54,274 nt of DNA from Chloroflexota bacterium (GCA_030447245.1 JAUJPG010000032.1:1-54274), one strand, 5' to 3'. Shown: positions 1 to 8,839, numbered from the stretch's first letter. The notes: a model not told the origin generated them from the letters alone. Numbers and translations: made by a program.

Positions 1-2
1 CC

Positions 3-200
3 GAGCTCAAGCGCAATTACACCATCGTCGTCGTGACCCACAACATGCAGCAGGCTTCCCGCGTCTCGGACTACACCGCCTTCATGCTTGCCGGCGAGGA
101 GCGCACCGGCGAGTTGGTCGAGTTCGGCGAAACCCGCGGGCTGTTCACCAATCCGGGCGACAAGCGCACCGAGGATTACATCACGGGTCGGTTCGGCTAG
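3..200 (+). CDS. pstB: PstB, phosphate ABC transporter ATPase (C-terminal end)
   Basis: This is the last 65 residues of the cytoplasmic ATPase that drives the PstSCAB high-affinity phosphate importer; the rest lies left of the window. The piece opens with the H-loop segment [10 protein letters not shown], followed by the usual PstB tail (a G-E-L-V-E-F-G stretch, an F-T-N-P turn and [10 protein letters not shown] at the end), and stops with TAG. The Walker and signature motifs are outside the window. It lies 187 bases upstream of phoU on the same strand, the standard pst-phoU order. The family call is secure because the tail and H-loop are diagnostic and context agrees. Confidence 0.93.
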   Translation, partial: ELKRNYTIVVVTHNMQQASRVSDYTAFMLAGEERTGELVEFGETRGLFTNPGDKRTEDYITGRFG

Positions 201-387
201 ACCGTGCCGATGGCGCACGCGGCACCGTTTACGGCTGCGCCAAGGCCCTGGCGTGATCGCCATCGGTCGAATGCTGGGCGCTGGCGCAGGTCATGACCGG
301 GCGTTGCCCGCACACGGGGATGCTGACATAGTGCAAGCTAGCCAGCCACCTGGCGCGACGGCGGCAACGCAAGAACAGGAGGAGGCG

Positions 388-1062
388 ATGGCGGCGACGA
401 CCCGCGTCACGTTCGATCGGCAGCTTCAGGAGCTGCAGGACGATGCCCTGCTGCTCGGGAGCATGGTGGTCAAGGCTGTCGAACGGTCGATCGAGGCACT
501 CAAGCGCCTCGACGGCGAGCTTGCGCGGCAGATCATCGCCGACGATCTTCAGATCAATGCTAAGCGCTGGCAGATCGAGGAGACCGCGATCCGCCTCATC
601 GCGACCCAGCAGCCGATGGCCGGCGACCTGCGCGTGATCGCGTCGGTGATGCACATCGCGACCGACCTGGAACGGATGGGTGACCATGCCGCGGGCATCG
701 CCAAGATCACGCTGATGCACGGCGACCAGCCGCTTCTCAAGCCACTGATCGACATTCCGCGGATGGCTGACGTCGCCTGCCGGATGGCTCGCCAGAGTCT
801 AGACGCGTTCATTCGCCGGGACGCCGAGGCGGCCAGAGCGATCGCCGACCAGGACGATGAGGTCGACGCGCTGTACGACCAGGTCTACCGCGAGCTGCTG
901 ACGTTCATGATCGAGGACCCGCAGAGCATCCAGCGGGCGACCTGGCTGCTGTGGACCGCCCACAACCTGGAGCGCATCGCCGACCGCGCCACCAACGTCT
1001 GTGAGCGCGTCGTCTACCTGGTCACCGGGACGATGGAAGAGATCAACGTCTCGAAGTACTGA
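388..1062 (+). CDS. phoU: PhoU, phosphate signalling regulator
   Basis: PhoU is a cytoplasmic helical protein that links the Pst transporter to the Pho two-component system and damps phosphate uptake. The product is 224 residues, normal for the family, with two three-helix PhoU domains. Each carries the E-R-x-x-D metal-binding signature: DLERMGDHAAG in the first half and NLERIADRATN in the second. I chose the ATG at 388 because AGGAGGAG lies just before it and the protein then begins directly with the conserved first helix; the frame is open further upstream without resemblance to PhoU. It follows pstB and precedes a response regulator by 64 bases, so these three probably form one Pho transcript. 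Confidence 0.93.
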   Translation: MAATTRVTFDRQLQELQDDALLLGSMVVKAVERSIEALKRLDGELARQIIADDLQINAKRWQIEETAIRLIATQQPMAGDLRVIASVMHIATDLERMGDHAAGIAKITLMHGDQPLLKPLIDIPRMADVACRMARQSLDAFIRRDAEAARAIADQDDEVDALYDQVYRELLTFMIEDPQSIQRATWLLWTAHNLERIADRATNVCERVVYLVTGTMEEINVSKY

Positions 1063-1126
1063 GGGGCGGCGGAAGGAGCCGTCCGGCCTGGAGCCCGCGC
1101 ACGCGCACCCGACCCTCTAACAGCCG

Positions 1127-1834
1127 ATGTCCAAGATCCTGGTCGCCGACGACGACCCGACCCTTGTGGAGCGACTCGAGCACAGCCTGATCGGCGAGGG
1201 CCATGCGCTGCGCACGTGTGCCGACGGGTCGAAGGTCGTCGACGTCGCGTATGCGTACAAGCCGGATCTGATCGTCCTCGATCTCATCCTCCCCGGACAT
1301 GACAGCTTTGAGGTCTGTCGGGAGCTGCGTCAGAACAGCAGCACCTCGGCCGTGAGTCGGGCGCCTATCTTCATCATCAGCGCGCGTGCTGACGAGATCG
1401 ACAAGGTGCTGGGTCTGGAGCTGGACGCCGACGACTATCTCGTCAAGCCGTTCGGCATCCGCGAGTTTCTCGCGCGCGTCAAGGCTCTGCTCCGGCGATC
1501 CGCGCTGAACGGGCGTGCCGATCCCGAGCGCCAGATACTTCAGTCGGGTGGTCTCGTGCTGGACACCGCGACTCGAGAGGCGACCGCGGATGGTCGCCGG
1601 CTTTCCCTGTCGCGGCTCGAATTCGAGCTCCTGGCGTACTTCATCCGCTACCCGTCCCAGCTGCTCTCACGACAACGCCTCGTGAGGAGTGTCTGGGGGC
1701 ACGAACCTACGCCGGGCACGGATCGAACGCTCGACGTGCACATGCGCTGGCTGCGGAGCAAGATCGAGCCAGAGCCTTCTCGCCCGACGCGCATCCGCAC
1801 GGTGCGCGGAAGTGGGTTCGTCTTCGACGGCTGA
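1127..1834 (+). CDS. OmpR/PhoB-family response regulator
   Basis: This 235-residue DNA-binding response regulator has an N-terminal receiver domain (about residues 3-120) and a C-terminal OmpR-type winged helix (about 137-233). The acidic pocket is ADDD at residues 7-10, the phosphoacceptor is Asp52 in VLDLILPG, and the conserved lysine is in YLVKPF. The winged helix shows the recognition-helix segment RTLDVHMRWLRSKIE and the final RGSGFVF hairpin. The usual GADDY motif reads DADDY. It sits 64 bases after phoU, where PhoB/PhoP-type regulators are common, so a phosphate-control role is likely but inferred. No histidine kinase gene adjoins it. Confidence 0.85.
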   Translation: MSKILVADDDPTLVERLEHSLIGEGHALRTCADGSKVVDVAYAYKPDLIVLDLILPGHDSFEVCRELRQNSSTSAVSRAPIFIISARADEIDKVLGLELDADDYLVKPFGIREFLARVKALLRRSALNGRADPERQILQSGGLVLDTATREATADGRRLSLSRLEFELLAYFIRYPSQLLSRQRLVRSVWGHEPTPGTDRTLDVHMRWLRSKIEPEPSRPTRIRTVRGSGFVFDG

Positions 1835-1961
1835 CGCGTGCTGGCTGTCGCGCCACACGCTGGAGGATCACCGGCGTCGGCAACCGCGGCGTACCCTGAC
1901 GCTCAAGGGGGTGGGCCGGCTGGGGCCGGCGCGGCCCCCGTGCTGCGGACTCCCGCAGTAG

Positions 1962-3908
1962 TCAGGCGCCGATGGTCCCGCCACTGGTGCTCGTCACGAC
2001 GACGACGCTCGGCCGAGCCACAACACCGGTCGGCCAGACGCTCGTCGGCTGTTCGAGCGTACCGCCCTCACCGGGGTGCTGGATCGAGGCGAACAGCGCC
2101 GTGTCGTCGGTGTTGAACGCCAGGCTCGCCACCTCAGCGCCGGTGACCCCACTGAGCAGCTGCATGACCCGCCCGCGCTGGGGCCCGTCGACGGGCACGG
2201 CGTGGATAGCGTCGTTGACCTTGAGATTCGAGGGCTGGCCGTCGGTCGCGATCCAGAGGTTGCCGCGCGTGTCGAACGTGACGTTGTCCGGGCTGCCGAT
2301 CGGGCTGACCTGCTCCTTTGGGAACCCGGCAAAGTACGAGCTGGGGTCCTCCGGAGTGCCGCCAAGGATGAAGATCTCCCAGCGGAACGACGTGGCCGTG
2401 TAGTCGCCGCCGTCCTCGGTCCACTCGATGATATGACCGAAGGCGTTGTTGGCCCGCGGGTTCGCCGCGTCCGGCGCCGCCCGCCCCTCGGCGCCTCGCT
2501 GAGTGTTGTTGGTCAGCGCCAGGTAGACCTTGCCGTTGACCGGGTTGGCCTCGACGTCCTCGGGGCGGTCCATCTTGGTCGCGCCGAGCTGGTCGGCGGC
2601 CTGGCGGGTCCGGATCAGCACGTCGGCCTGCGAGCTGAAGCCGTTCGCCTCGACGAGCGGGCCCTGGCCGTAGACCAGCGGCATCCAGACCCCGGTGCCG
2701 TCCTCGCTGAATCTCGCGACGTACAGCGTGCCCGAGTCGAGCAGGTCCAGGTTGGCGGCGCGGTCGTTCGGGTTGTAGGTGCCGTCGCTGACGAACTTGT
2801 AGACGTAGTCGAACCGCTCGTCGTCCCCCGAGTACGCCACCACCCTGCCGCTCGACGCGACGACGCACGTCGCGGCCTCGTGCTTGAAGTGCCCGAGCGC
2901 CGTCCGCTTGACCGGCGTCGAGCTCGGATCGTATGGGTCGACCTCGACGATCCAGCCGAAGCGGTTCGGCTCGTTCGGCTCCTTCGAGACGTCGAAGCGG
3001 TCGTGGAAGCGCTCCCAGAGCCGCTCGCTCTCGGCCTTCGGGATGCCGTAGCGGGTGTGGAGCGCCTTGCGGGGATCTTCGGCCGGCAGCAGGTCGAGGT
3101 TGGCGAAGTACTGGTTGAAGTTCTCCTCGGCGGTCAGGATCGTGCCCCAGGGGGTCCAGCCGCCGCCGCAGTTGTTGAGCATCCCGAGTGCCTGGGCGCC
3201 GGTTGGGTCGGCGCTGGTCTTCATCATCTCGGCCCCGGCCGCCGGCCCCGAGATCCGCATCGGCGTGGTCGCCGTGACCCGCCGGTTGTACCTCGAGCTC
3301 CGGTCGTACGACCATTCGCCGGTCGCGTCGCGTCGGACGTGGATGACACTAGCGCCGTGCGCGGCCAGCTCGATGTCGACCTGCTCCCGCGTCGGGTTCT
3401 TGGCATCGTAGCCGGGGAACATCATCAGCCCGTCGGTGTACTCGTGGTTGTTCCAGACGAGTCCCTCGAAGCTGCTCCTGGACCCCAGCGGCAGCGGCAT
3501 GTAGGCCACGAAGTCGCTGTTGAAGCCGAGCTGCCGCTCCTGGGCTGCTACCGACTGGTTGTTGATGTCGAAGGCCGGCGCATCCGAGAACAGCGGGTCG
3601 CCCCAGCTGATCAGGAGCTGCGCACGGTACCCCTCGGCGACCGTTACCTGGTCCGTCGTGTCCGGTCGGATCGGCGTGAACGTGACCATCGTGCTCTGAT
3701 CGGTCGGCGCAGTCACCGGAGCGGCTTCGACCGAGTGCACCCCGTCGAGCGCGGCCTCAGACCCGAGCGCAACCACGGCGGTGGCCACCACGCCCGCCTT
3801 CAGCAGACCGCGTCGGCTCAATCGGCGCTCGAGGATCTCCTCGAACGTGGCCCCCGTGCCGGCCTGCGACCGGCCGACGGTGTCGCTGATCTCATCGTGA
3901 ACAGACAT
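1962..3908 (-). CDS. phoX: PhoX-family alkaline phosphatase (DUF839), Tat-exported
   Basis: The 648-residue product belongs to the PhoX family of calcium/iron-dependent phosphatases, which release phosphate from phosphoesters outside the cytoplasm. A twin-arginine signal lies near residue 30 (LSRRGLLKAG followed by a hydrophobic stretch). The family fingerprints are present in order: NCGGGWTPWGT with the downstream TAEEN, the FGWIVEVDPYDP stretch, GHFKHEA, and RPEDVEANPVNG followed by LALTNN. Length matches the family. It converges with the regulator gene at 1127-1834 and is preceded by an 11-bp-periodic Pho-box-like array, so induction under phosphate starvation is a strong inference. It appears intact. 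Confidence 0.93.
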   Translation of the reverse strand: MSVHDEISDTVGRSQAGTGATFEEILERRLSRRGLLKAGVVATAVVALGSEAALDGVHSVEAAPVTAPTDQSTMVTFTPIRPDTTDQVTVAEGYRAQLLISWGDPLFSDAPAFDINNQSVAAQERQLGFNSDFVAYMPLPLGSRSSFEGLVWNNHEYTDGLMMFPGYDAKNPTREQVDIELAAHGASVIHVRRDATGEWSYDRSSRYNRRVTATTPMRISGPAAGAEMMKTSADPTGAQALGMLNNCGGGWTPWGTILTAEENFNQYFANLDLLPAEDPRKALHTRYGIPKAESERLWERFHDRFDVSKEPNEPNRFGWIVEVDPYDPSSTPVKRTALGHFKHEAATCVVASSGRVVAYSGDDERFDYVYKFVSDGTYNPNDRAANLDLLDSGTLYVARFSEDGTGVWMPLVYGQGPLVEANGFSSQADVLIRTRQAADQLGATKMDRPEDVEANPVNGKVYLALTNNTQRGAEGRAAPDAANPRANNAFGHIIEWTEDGGDYTATSFRWEIFILGGTPEDPSSYFAGFPKEQVSPIGSPDNVTFDTRGNLWIATDGQPSNLKVNDAIHAVPVDGPQRGRVMQLLSGVTGAEVASLAFNTDDTALFASIQHPGEGGTLEQPTSVWPTGVVARPSVVVVTSTSGGTIGA

Positions 3909-3990
3909 CGGGATCTCTCCTCGCTGCAGGTCAGCCCGCTCGCGGCAGCGTCACGAGCGTGACGAGCTGCTGGGGTTCTCTGCACCGAGG

Positions 3991-4045
3991 ACGATAGGTC
4001 GGACAAGTAAGCGGACCGTAAACAGAGGGTCCCTCACGAGTTAAC
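3991..4045 (-). promoter_or_regulatory. Pho-box-like array and -10 upstream of phoX
   Basis: Read on the minus strand, GTTAAC (4040-4045), GTTTAC (4018-4023) and GCTTAC (4007-4012) sit in one 11-bp register, with one weak slot at 4029. Eleven-bp direct repeats of GTTnAC type are what PhoB/PhoP proteins bind in many bacteria. A possible -10 box, TATCGT, lies at 3991-3996. The array ends about 100 bases before the phoX start. The spacing is read directly; the regulator is inferred. Confidence 0.6.
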
Positions 4046-4189
4046 GGTTCATTAGGGTTGCGTCAACGATTTCGATGAGCGGTGCGTACTCTCGATCCAA
4101 GTTGCAGCTGCGCGTCGGTCCAAGATCGGTTGACCACGACGCCTGACCGCTTTGGTCGCTGGGTCGGGTCGAGGGTCGCCGATCATCGA

Positions 4190-5038
4190 GACGCCAGCTG
4201 GCCCGACGCGCAGCTGTGCTCGTGGCTGGCCGAACGGGCCAGCTGCAAGGGGAGCCGGCCGACCCGGGTGGTCAGGAGCACGGCCTGGGCATCGGCATGC
4301 CTCACGACCTTCCACAGCAGGCGCCTCCGGGGATGGCGGCTGTCGCGCCCCAGGCCTCGCTGGCGTGGTAGCGCTCGACCAGCTGGTCAATGACGGTGTC
4401 GCCACGGTCGGTAGCGCAAGCGGCGCACCAGCACGCGCCGGACCGGCGCGGGGTTCCGACGCGCTCGGCCCAACGGCGGCAATAGCTCGACCCCGTGCGC
4501 GGCCAGCTCGGCGGCCAGAGCCGCGGCGGGGGAGTTGCCGTCGTCGAGCAGGAGCCCACCTGTGTACTGCGCCGGCGCGGGTACGGCGCCGGCTCCGAGA
4601 TGTTGGCCGGCGCGAGCACGACGCGGCTGGTGACCCCGGACCCGCACCAGCGGACCTGGACCCGGAAGCGGTCGCGGGCCTGGCGGATCAGCGTGTCCTT
4701 GCCGTCGGGCTGGCCGCGGAAGCGGCGGCAGCGAGAGGCACCGGCGAGCTGGCAGACCGGCACCCGGAAGCGGTCGACCAGCGGAAGTCCGGCTCGTGGG
4801 GACCGTGCGAGCAGGTGCTGCTGCAGCCACGGCTTGATTGCCAGCAGGTCGGTCATCTGCCCGGCCTCGCCGCCCGGCCCCACTGCGAACTCCAGGCTTA
4901 CCTCGGCCACGTCGATCCCAAGCAACCTCCCCGCCCCGGCCGCGGCCGCCACACCCTCCGCACGCCCGGTCTGTCCCCGTACGGCCCGGGCTTGCCGACC
5001 GGGGCTCGCGGCTGCGGCACGTGCGCGCACTCATCTAG
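4190..5038 (-). pseudogene. IS982-family transposase, frameshifted remnant
   Basis: Pieces of an IS982-type DDE transposase can be followed across frames. One frame gives LVDRFRVPVCQLAGASRCRR (the usual 'vDSfPvpvCr.ArA.RcrR' block), then a VRWCGSGVTSRVVLAPANISE block. A second frame supplies LLLDDGNSPAAALAAEL and the PAPVRRVLVRRLRYR segment. The first frame then returns with VIDQLVERYHASEAWG, and a further shift gives a tail ending in a GRLPLQLA-like segment. At least three frameshifts are needed and the N-terminal third is not recognisable. It sits between phoX and a second Pho-box-like array, so it probably split an older phosphate locus. No clear terminal inverted repeats were found. Confidence 0.72.
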
Positions 5039-5199
5039 GGCGGGGCGGGATGGCGACGGTGAGCGCCGCCCCCGGACGACCCGGACTCCCGCGCCCCGAT
5101 CATCGCGCCATCCGTGGTCGCGCGACGCTCAGCCGGGCTCCCGAGGTAACAAACGACGTCATCTCCGGCATGGCGGACCGCTCGACGCGCCGTGCCGGG

Positions 5200-5823
5200 T
5201 CAGGCGCGGGCGGCCTCGCCTGCCCGGATCGGCTCGGGCTGGAGCCCAAGCCGGCGGGCCACCTCCAGGAGCCGGCACTGGAGCAGACGCGCCAGCTCGG
5301 GCTGCTGGGTGCTCACCGTGATCGTCAGCGCGTGTGACGCGTTCGGCACCAGCGCCATCGAGTAGGGCCCACCGCGCACCCGGAGTCGTGCCACCGGACC
5401 GTTCGGACCTTCCTGGATGATCAGGCTGGCGGGCTCGGCCCGCAGGCGGTGGCGGTTGCTGAGGAGGCCGGTCGACCGCACGTTGGCCCAGACGGTCGCC
5501 TTGCTCAGCGAGCAGCCGAAGCGCCCGAGGTACTCGCGGACGCCGTCATAGGACAGGCCGAGCCAGTACAGGACCACGCTGGCCTGCCGCAGCGCGACGG
5601 TCTGGTGGCCGCCATCGATGCCCTCCGGGTACAGGCGCGTCGTCTTGCGGCAGCGTTTGCAGATGAAGCGGAGGATGGGCACCCGCGGCATCAGCGGATC
5701 CTTGAGCGCCTTGGTCGCACGCTGGTGCAGGTTGAAGCCACGAGAGCCGCACCGTTCGCACCGCTCTGGGCGCCGTTCCGGTGATGCAACGGCCGGAGCG
5801 GGAATCGCGACCGCGATCTCCAT
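5200..5823 (-). CDS. Zinc-ribbon/HTH protein, likely transposase N-terminal half
   Basis: The 207-residue product has a zinc ribbon at residues 20-60 (CERCGSRGF and, about 30 residues on, FICKRCRKTTRLYPEG) and then a helix-turn-helix-like stretch (VLYWLGLSYDGVREYLGRFG, followed by SLSKATVWANV). This arrangement resembles the N-terminal DNA-binding half of some Chloroflexota transposases, but no DDE catalytic half follows. The start at 5823 is supported by AAAGGA about ten bases upstream. A Pho-box-like array lies 52-114 bases upstream on the same strand, so it may be transcribed from a phosphate-responsive promoter. It could be a transposase remnant or a domesticated regulator; the sequence does not decide. 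Confidence 0.45.
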   Translation of the reverse strand: MEIAVAIPAPAVASPERRPERCERCGSRGFNLHQRATKALKDPLMPRVPILRFICKRCRKTTRLYPEGIDGGHQTVALRQASVVLYWLGLSYDGVREYLGRFGCSLSKATVWANVRSTGLLSNRHRLRAEPASLIIQEGPNGPVARLRVRGGPYSMALVPNASHALTITVSTQQPELARLLQCRLLEVARRLGLQPEPIRAGEAARA

Positions 5824-5874
5824 GCGCGTCGATCCTTTCCGCGACGAGGCCCGGACCGGGAGCCTCGGGAGGAA

Positions 5875-5937
5875 GGTATCGACCGCGAATTAAGGAGAGC
5901 TTAACCGCAGGTTATGGCGGGTAAACGGGGAGTTAAC
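5875..5937 (-). promoter_or_regulatory. Five-unit Pho-box-like array
   Basis: On the minus strand GTTAAC (5932-5937), GTTTAC (5921-5926, continuing as GTTTACCCGCC), CATAAC (5911-5916), GTTAAG (5900-5905) and CTTAAT (5889-5894) follow each other at 11, 10, 11 and 11 bases. GTTTACCCGCC closely resembles the GTTCACC-type direct repeat unit of actinobacterial PhoP boxes. A weak -10 (GATACC, 5875-5880) follows. The array points toward the gene at 5200-5823 and lies just after the 3' end of the second regulator gene. Confidence 0.55.
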
Positions 5938-5963
5938 GTTTGAGGATTGGTGGGGCGGGACGC

Positions 5964-6659
5964 TCAGGCGACGAAGCGGTAGCCGACGCGGCGGACCGTT
6001 TCCAGGCGGCGGGGGCTACTCGGACTGTCCTCGATTTTCTCCCGCAGCCAGCGGATGTGGACGTCGACCGTCCGAGAGTCGCCGACGAAGGTGTAGCCCC
6101 AGACCTTCTCGAGCAGCTGGTCGCGCGTCAGGACGCGCCCGCGGTGCTGCATCAAGTAGGCCAGCAGGTCGAACTCCTTCGGCTTGAGCTGGAGCACGCC
6201 GCCCCGCAAGAGCACCCGCCGCTGGAGCAAATCCACCTCGAGGTCGCCGGACCGGATCGGCTGCTCCGCCTCCGGTGCGGCCACCGCCTGCTGCATCCGC
6301 GAGCGGCGAAGCATCGCCCGGATGCGCGCGACCAACTCGTGCAGGCTGAATGGCTTGGTGATGTAGTCGTCGGCGCCGACTTCCAGGCCCACGATCTTGT
6401 CGACCTCGTCGTCCTTGGCCGTCAGCATCAGGATCGGGACGGTGCTCTCGCGCCGAAGCTGTCGGCAGACGTCCAGGCCATCGAGGCCCGGCAGCATCAG
6501 GTCGAGGACGACGAGGTCCGGCACGGCAGCCTGGGCCAGGCGCAGCCCCTCGAGGCCATCGCCGGCGACGTGCACCTCGTATCCCTCGCGGCGCAGCTTG
6601 TAGCGGATCGTGTCGACCAGGACCGCCTCATCGTCGACGACGAGCACACGAGCCATCAT
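5964..6659 (-). CDS. OmpR/PhoB-family response regulator (second copy)
   Basis: A 231-residue response regulator. The receiver domain (about 4-118) has VVDDE at residues 7-11, the phosphoacceptor Asp53 in VLDLMLPG, and VGADDYITKPF. The winged-helix domain (about 135-230) has LKPKEFDLLAYL, SRTVDVHIRWLREKIE and the terminal VRRVGYRF hairpin, all typical of PhoP/PhoB/RegX3 proteins. Translation can begin at either of two tandem ATGs (6659 or 6656); GAAGGA is better spaced for the second. It is closer to the canonical family than the regulator at 1127-1834. Together with the Pho-box arrays on either side of the IS982 remnant it may be the actual phosphate regulator. No kinase gene adjoins it; its upstream side is bounded by an IS6 element. 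Confidence 0.87.
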   Translation of the reverse strand: MMARVLVVDDEAVLVDTIRYKLRREGYEVHVAGDGLEGLRLAQAAVPDLVVLDLMLPGLDGLDVCRQLRRESTVPILMLTAKDDEVDKIVGLEVGADDYITKPFSLHELVARIRAMLRRSRMQQAVAAPEAEQPIRSGDLEVDLLQRRVLLRGGVLQLKPKEFDLLAYLMQHRGRVLTRDQLLEKVWGYTFVGDSRTVDVHIRWLREKIEDSPSSPRRLETVRRVGYRFVA

Positions 6660-6781
6660 CCGTCCTTCGGTCAGGCTGGTCCGTTGGCGGGACCGCGCAG
6701 GATCGTACCAGCCGCGCGACTGCGCCGACCAGTCGCTCGCCATCGGCCGGCGGCTGCGATGCGATCTGTTGGTCGCCCAGC

Positions 6782-7703
6782 GGGTTCTGTTGCAGAGAGC
6801 TGGGCAGCCCGCACGAGGGCGTGGCCCGCTCAGGGTGGGTCGCGGGAGAGGAGTCAGGTCGCGCCAGATCGCGCGGGCGAGTTGCGGCCAGGAGGTCGCC
6901 AGGCGCAGCATGAACGCAGACCTCGTTGGTCAGCGTCGAGAAGCCGTTCGGTAGGTTCTGGATAGGCGTGGCCGCGGGTCAGTGCATCGGCGGACGCGAG
7001 CTGCTTGAAGCCGCGCATCGGGCGGAGCTGCTGCTTGAGATGGCCGTGATCCCGCTCAATCCATTGTTGAGGTACTTGAGGGCTTGATGCTCAGCGGTTG
7101 GCAGCACCCGCAGCCGGGCGGGTGGCAGGCGGCCTTGTCGGCGGTGACCACCCGCTGCGGGGTCACGCCCGTCTCGGTCATCGCCCGCTCGAAGGGCGCG
7201 GGCGGGCGGCGTTGCGCCGCTCCGAGAAGTACACGTCGACGACCTGGCCTCCTGGTCGATCGCCCGATGGCAGTAGGCCCAGCGCCCCCTGGGCCGACAG
7301 TACGTCGTCCACCGCCAGCGCCGACCGACCGGTGCCGATAGCGGCGGGCGGCCTGCCGGAGCAGCGGCAGGTAGCGCCGAACCCAGCGGTAGATGGTGCT
7401 CGGTCGACATGATTTCGCGCTCGGCCAGCCACTCGGCGACATCGGCGTAGCTCGAGGCGGTAGCGCACGTACCAGCGGACCGCCAGGGCGATCACTTCAT
7501 CGGCAAAGCCAGCCGCGGGCAGGCGCTGGACGAGCAGGCGGTGAACCGACGCCGGCGGTCGCAGCAGCGCCAGCGTTGCCCGCCAGCGGGTCTCCGCCCG
7601 TCGCGCCGCGTCGCCCGGCTCCTGCACCGCGCCTGCATGGCCAGCCCCTTTCCCCACTCGTCCGAGGCTGGTCGGTGTACGCCCGCCCGCCTGCAACAAA
7701 CCC
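6782..7703 (-). mobile_element. IS6-family insertion sequence with both ends
   Basis: Inverted ends can be read inward from both sides: GGGTTCTGTTGCA at 6782-6794 on the plus strand, and GGGTTTGTTGCA on the minus strand at 7692-7703. These match the GG-n-n-n-TGTTGCA type ends of IS6-family elements. The roughly 920-bp interval contains one degraded transposase frame on the minus strand. The eight bases outside each end are not identical, so no target duplication is visible. It separates the response regulator gene from a frame (7704-8219) that appears cut off at the insertion point. Confidence 0.7.
6979..7638 (-). pseudogene. IS6-family transposase, multiply frameshifted
   Basis: Reading across frames from the ATG at 7638 gives an N-terminal zinc ribbon (RDGR, GGQRWRCC and RRRFTA), then FADEVIALAVRWYVRYRL, then STIYRWVRRYLPLLRQAARR, then AIDQE with VVDVYFSERRNAA, FERAMTETGVTPQRVVTADK and finally ALKYLNNG. 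That is the full order of an IS6-type DDE transposase with a zinc ribbon in front. At least four frame changes are required, so the product cannot be active as written. A related, shorter copy is at 43090-43570. It lies between the IS ends described above. Confidence 0.75.
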
Positions 7704-8219
7704 GAGCAAGTCCAGCACCGCGGCGAGGTCCGCGAACGGATCGACCGTGTTCTCGTACTGCGCGCCCACGGGTAAACCGCCCGGCGGTCGTTGCTGTCCC
7801 CGAGAAAATCGCTTCCAGCAGCTCGTCGGCCGGCGTCGCGTCGAGCCCAGGCAACGACATCTCGGATTGGATGCGCTGTTCGACGCGGTCAGGCGTACGC
7901 GGTAGGTCCGAGTCTCATTGAGGCAAGTGACGCTCGTCTCTAGCTCGCGCACCTCGGCGACGACGTACGCCTGGTAGAGGTGATCGACCATGCGTCGGAG
8001 GAGCTCCCCGGCCGGGCACATGCCGTGGGCGAGCGCCACGCCGGCGGGGACCTCCAGATGGGCTGCGACCAACAGCGCTAGCTGGTCAGGGCTGGCTAGC
8101 CCCCAGCGCTCCAGGTCGGCGATGAGATCGGGCGGCAGCCGGAGCGTCGAGAAGCTCACTGCACCGCGCAAGATCGCCCCCGCACCTTTCCCCGCCAAAG
8201 TGGAGTCGAATCGCGCCAT
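7704..8219 (-). pseudogene. Unknown protein, truncated by the IS6 element
   Basis: Starting at ATG 8219 the frame encodes a leucine-rich helical protein without a family I recognise: it contains TLRLPPDLIADLERWGL, LALLVAAHLEVPAGVALA and a long charged helix ending TRTYRVRL. A frameshift near 7880 moves the reading to LDATPADELLEAIFSG, and another returns to QYENTVDPFADLAAVLDLLG, which runs into the IS6 end at 7703. It is the last member of the minus-strand series that begins with the XRE gene at 16045, so it is probably cargo of the integrated element. The coding signal is moderate. Confidence 0.4.
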
Positions 8220-8309
8220 TGTGGCAGAGCACGGCACCACAAGGCCAGAGACAGTGTGACAAAGGGGATGGCCTATCGTCTGCCGCGTTGGCGGCTTCGA
8301 ACGACGAGC

Positions 8310-8839
8310 CTACCCGAGCGCCCGCTTCACCAGTCCAAGGTCACAGCCGATGTCGCGTGCTACCACTCCGAGGAGTCGGTCGTACTTGTGGCTCTCCTGA
8401 CAGCTCTCGTAGGTCAGGTCATGGCAGTAGCGGCACCCGAAGTAGCGCGCCCCCGGCGGCAGGTAGAGCTTTCTGACCTGTCGCCCGCATGGCCGGTCGT
8501 TCGCCACCAGCGGACAGCGGAACCACCAGCCGTTACCACCGATCGGGGGGGCGGGTGATCGCAGGATGACCGCCTCGTCCACCTCGTGCTTCTCCCCGTC
8601 CCTGCCCCGGTCACGCTGGGACGAGGCGAAAAGTGCACGGTCTGCCCGATCAGCTCGCGGCGGTGTTCGACCGTCGCCGACCGCTCGCCCGTGCGCATGT
8701 TCGTCCACACGAAGGATCCCGGCGGCGGCGGAGCGGGCGATCGTCCCGTCGCGCGCCAGCTTCGCCGCGTCCAGCGGCAGGCGCTCCTCAACCGTGGTCT
8801 TCTTGTCGTGCAGCCCCAGCGCCCGCTCCTGGCCACCAT
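8310..8839 (-). pseudogene. Zinc-ribbon hypothetical protein, frameshifted
   Basis: The clearest part is the C-terminal frame (8310-8610): a VDEAVILRSPAPPIGGNGW stretch, then a zinc-ribbon-like block with FRCPLVANDRPCGRQ and FGCRYCHDLTYESCQES, ending in a short helix. Upstream, FVWTNMRTGERSATVEHRRE is in another frame and the segment from the ATG at 8839 is in a third, so at least two shifts separate the pieces. Cys pairs in C-x-x-C spacing suggest zinc binding. Function is unknown; similar small proteins occur in mobile regions. It lies in the minus-strand series of the integrated element. Confidence 0.45.

Noticed and set aside
2076..3962. A 628-codon open frame antisense to phoX
   Set aside because: It is the mirror of a well-supported phoX gene; its product is Arg/Val/Asp-rich with no domain and is a by-product of high GC content.
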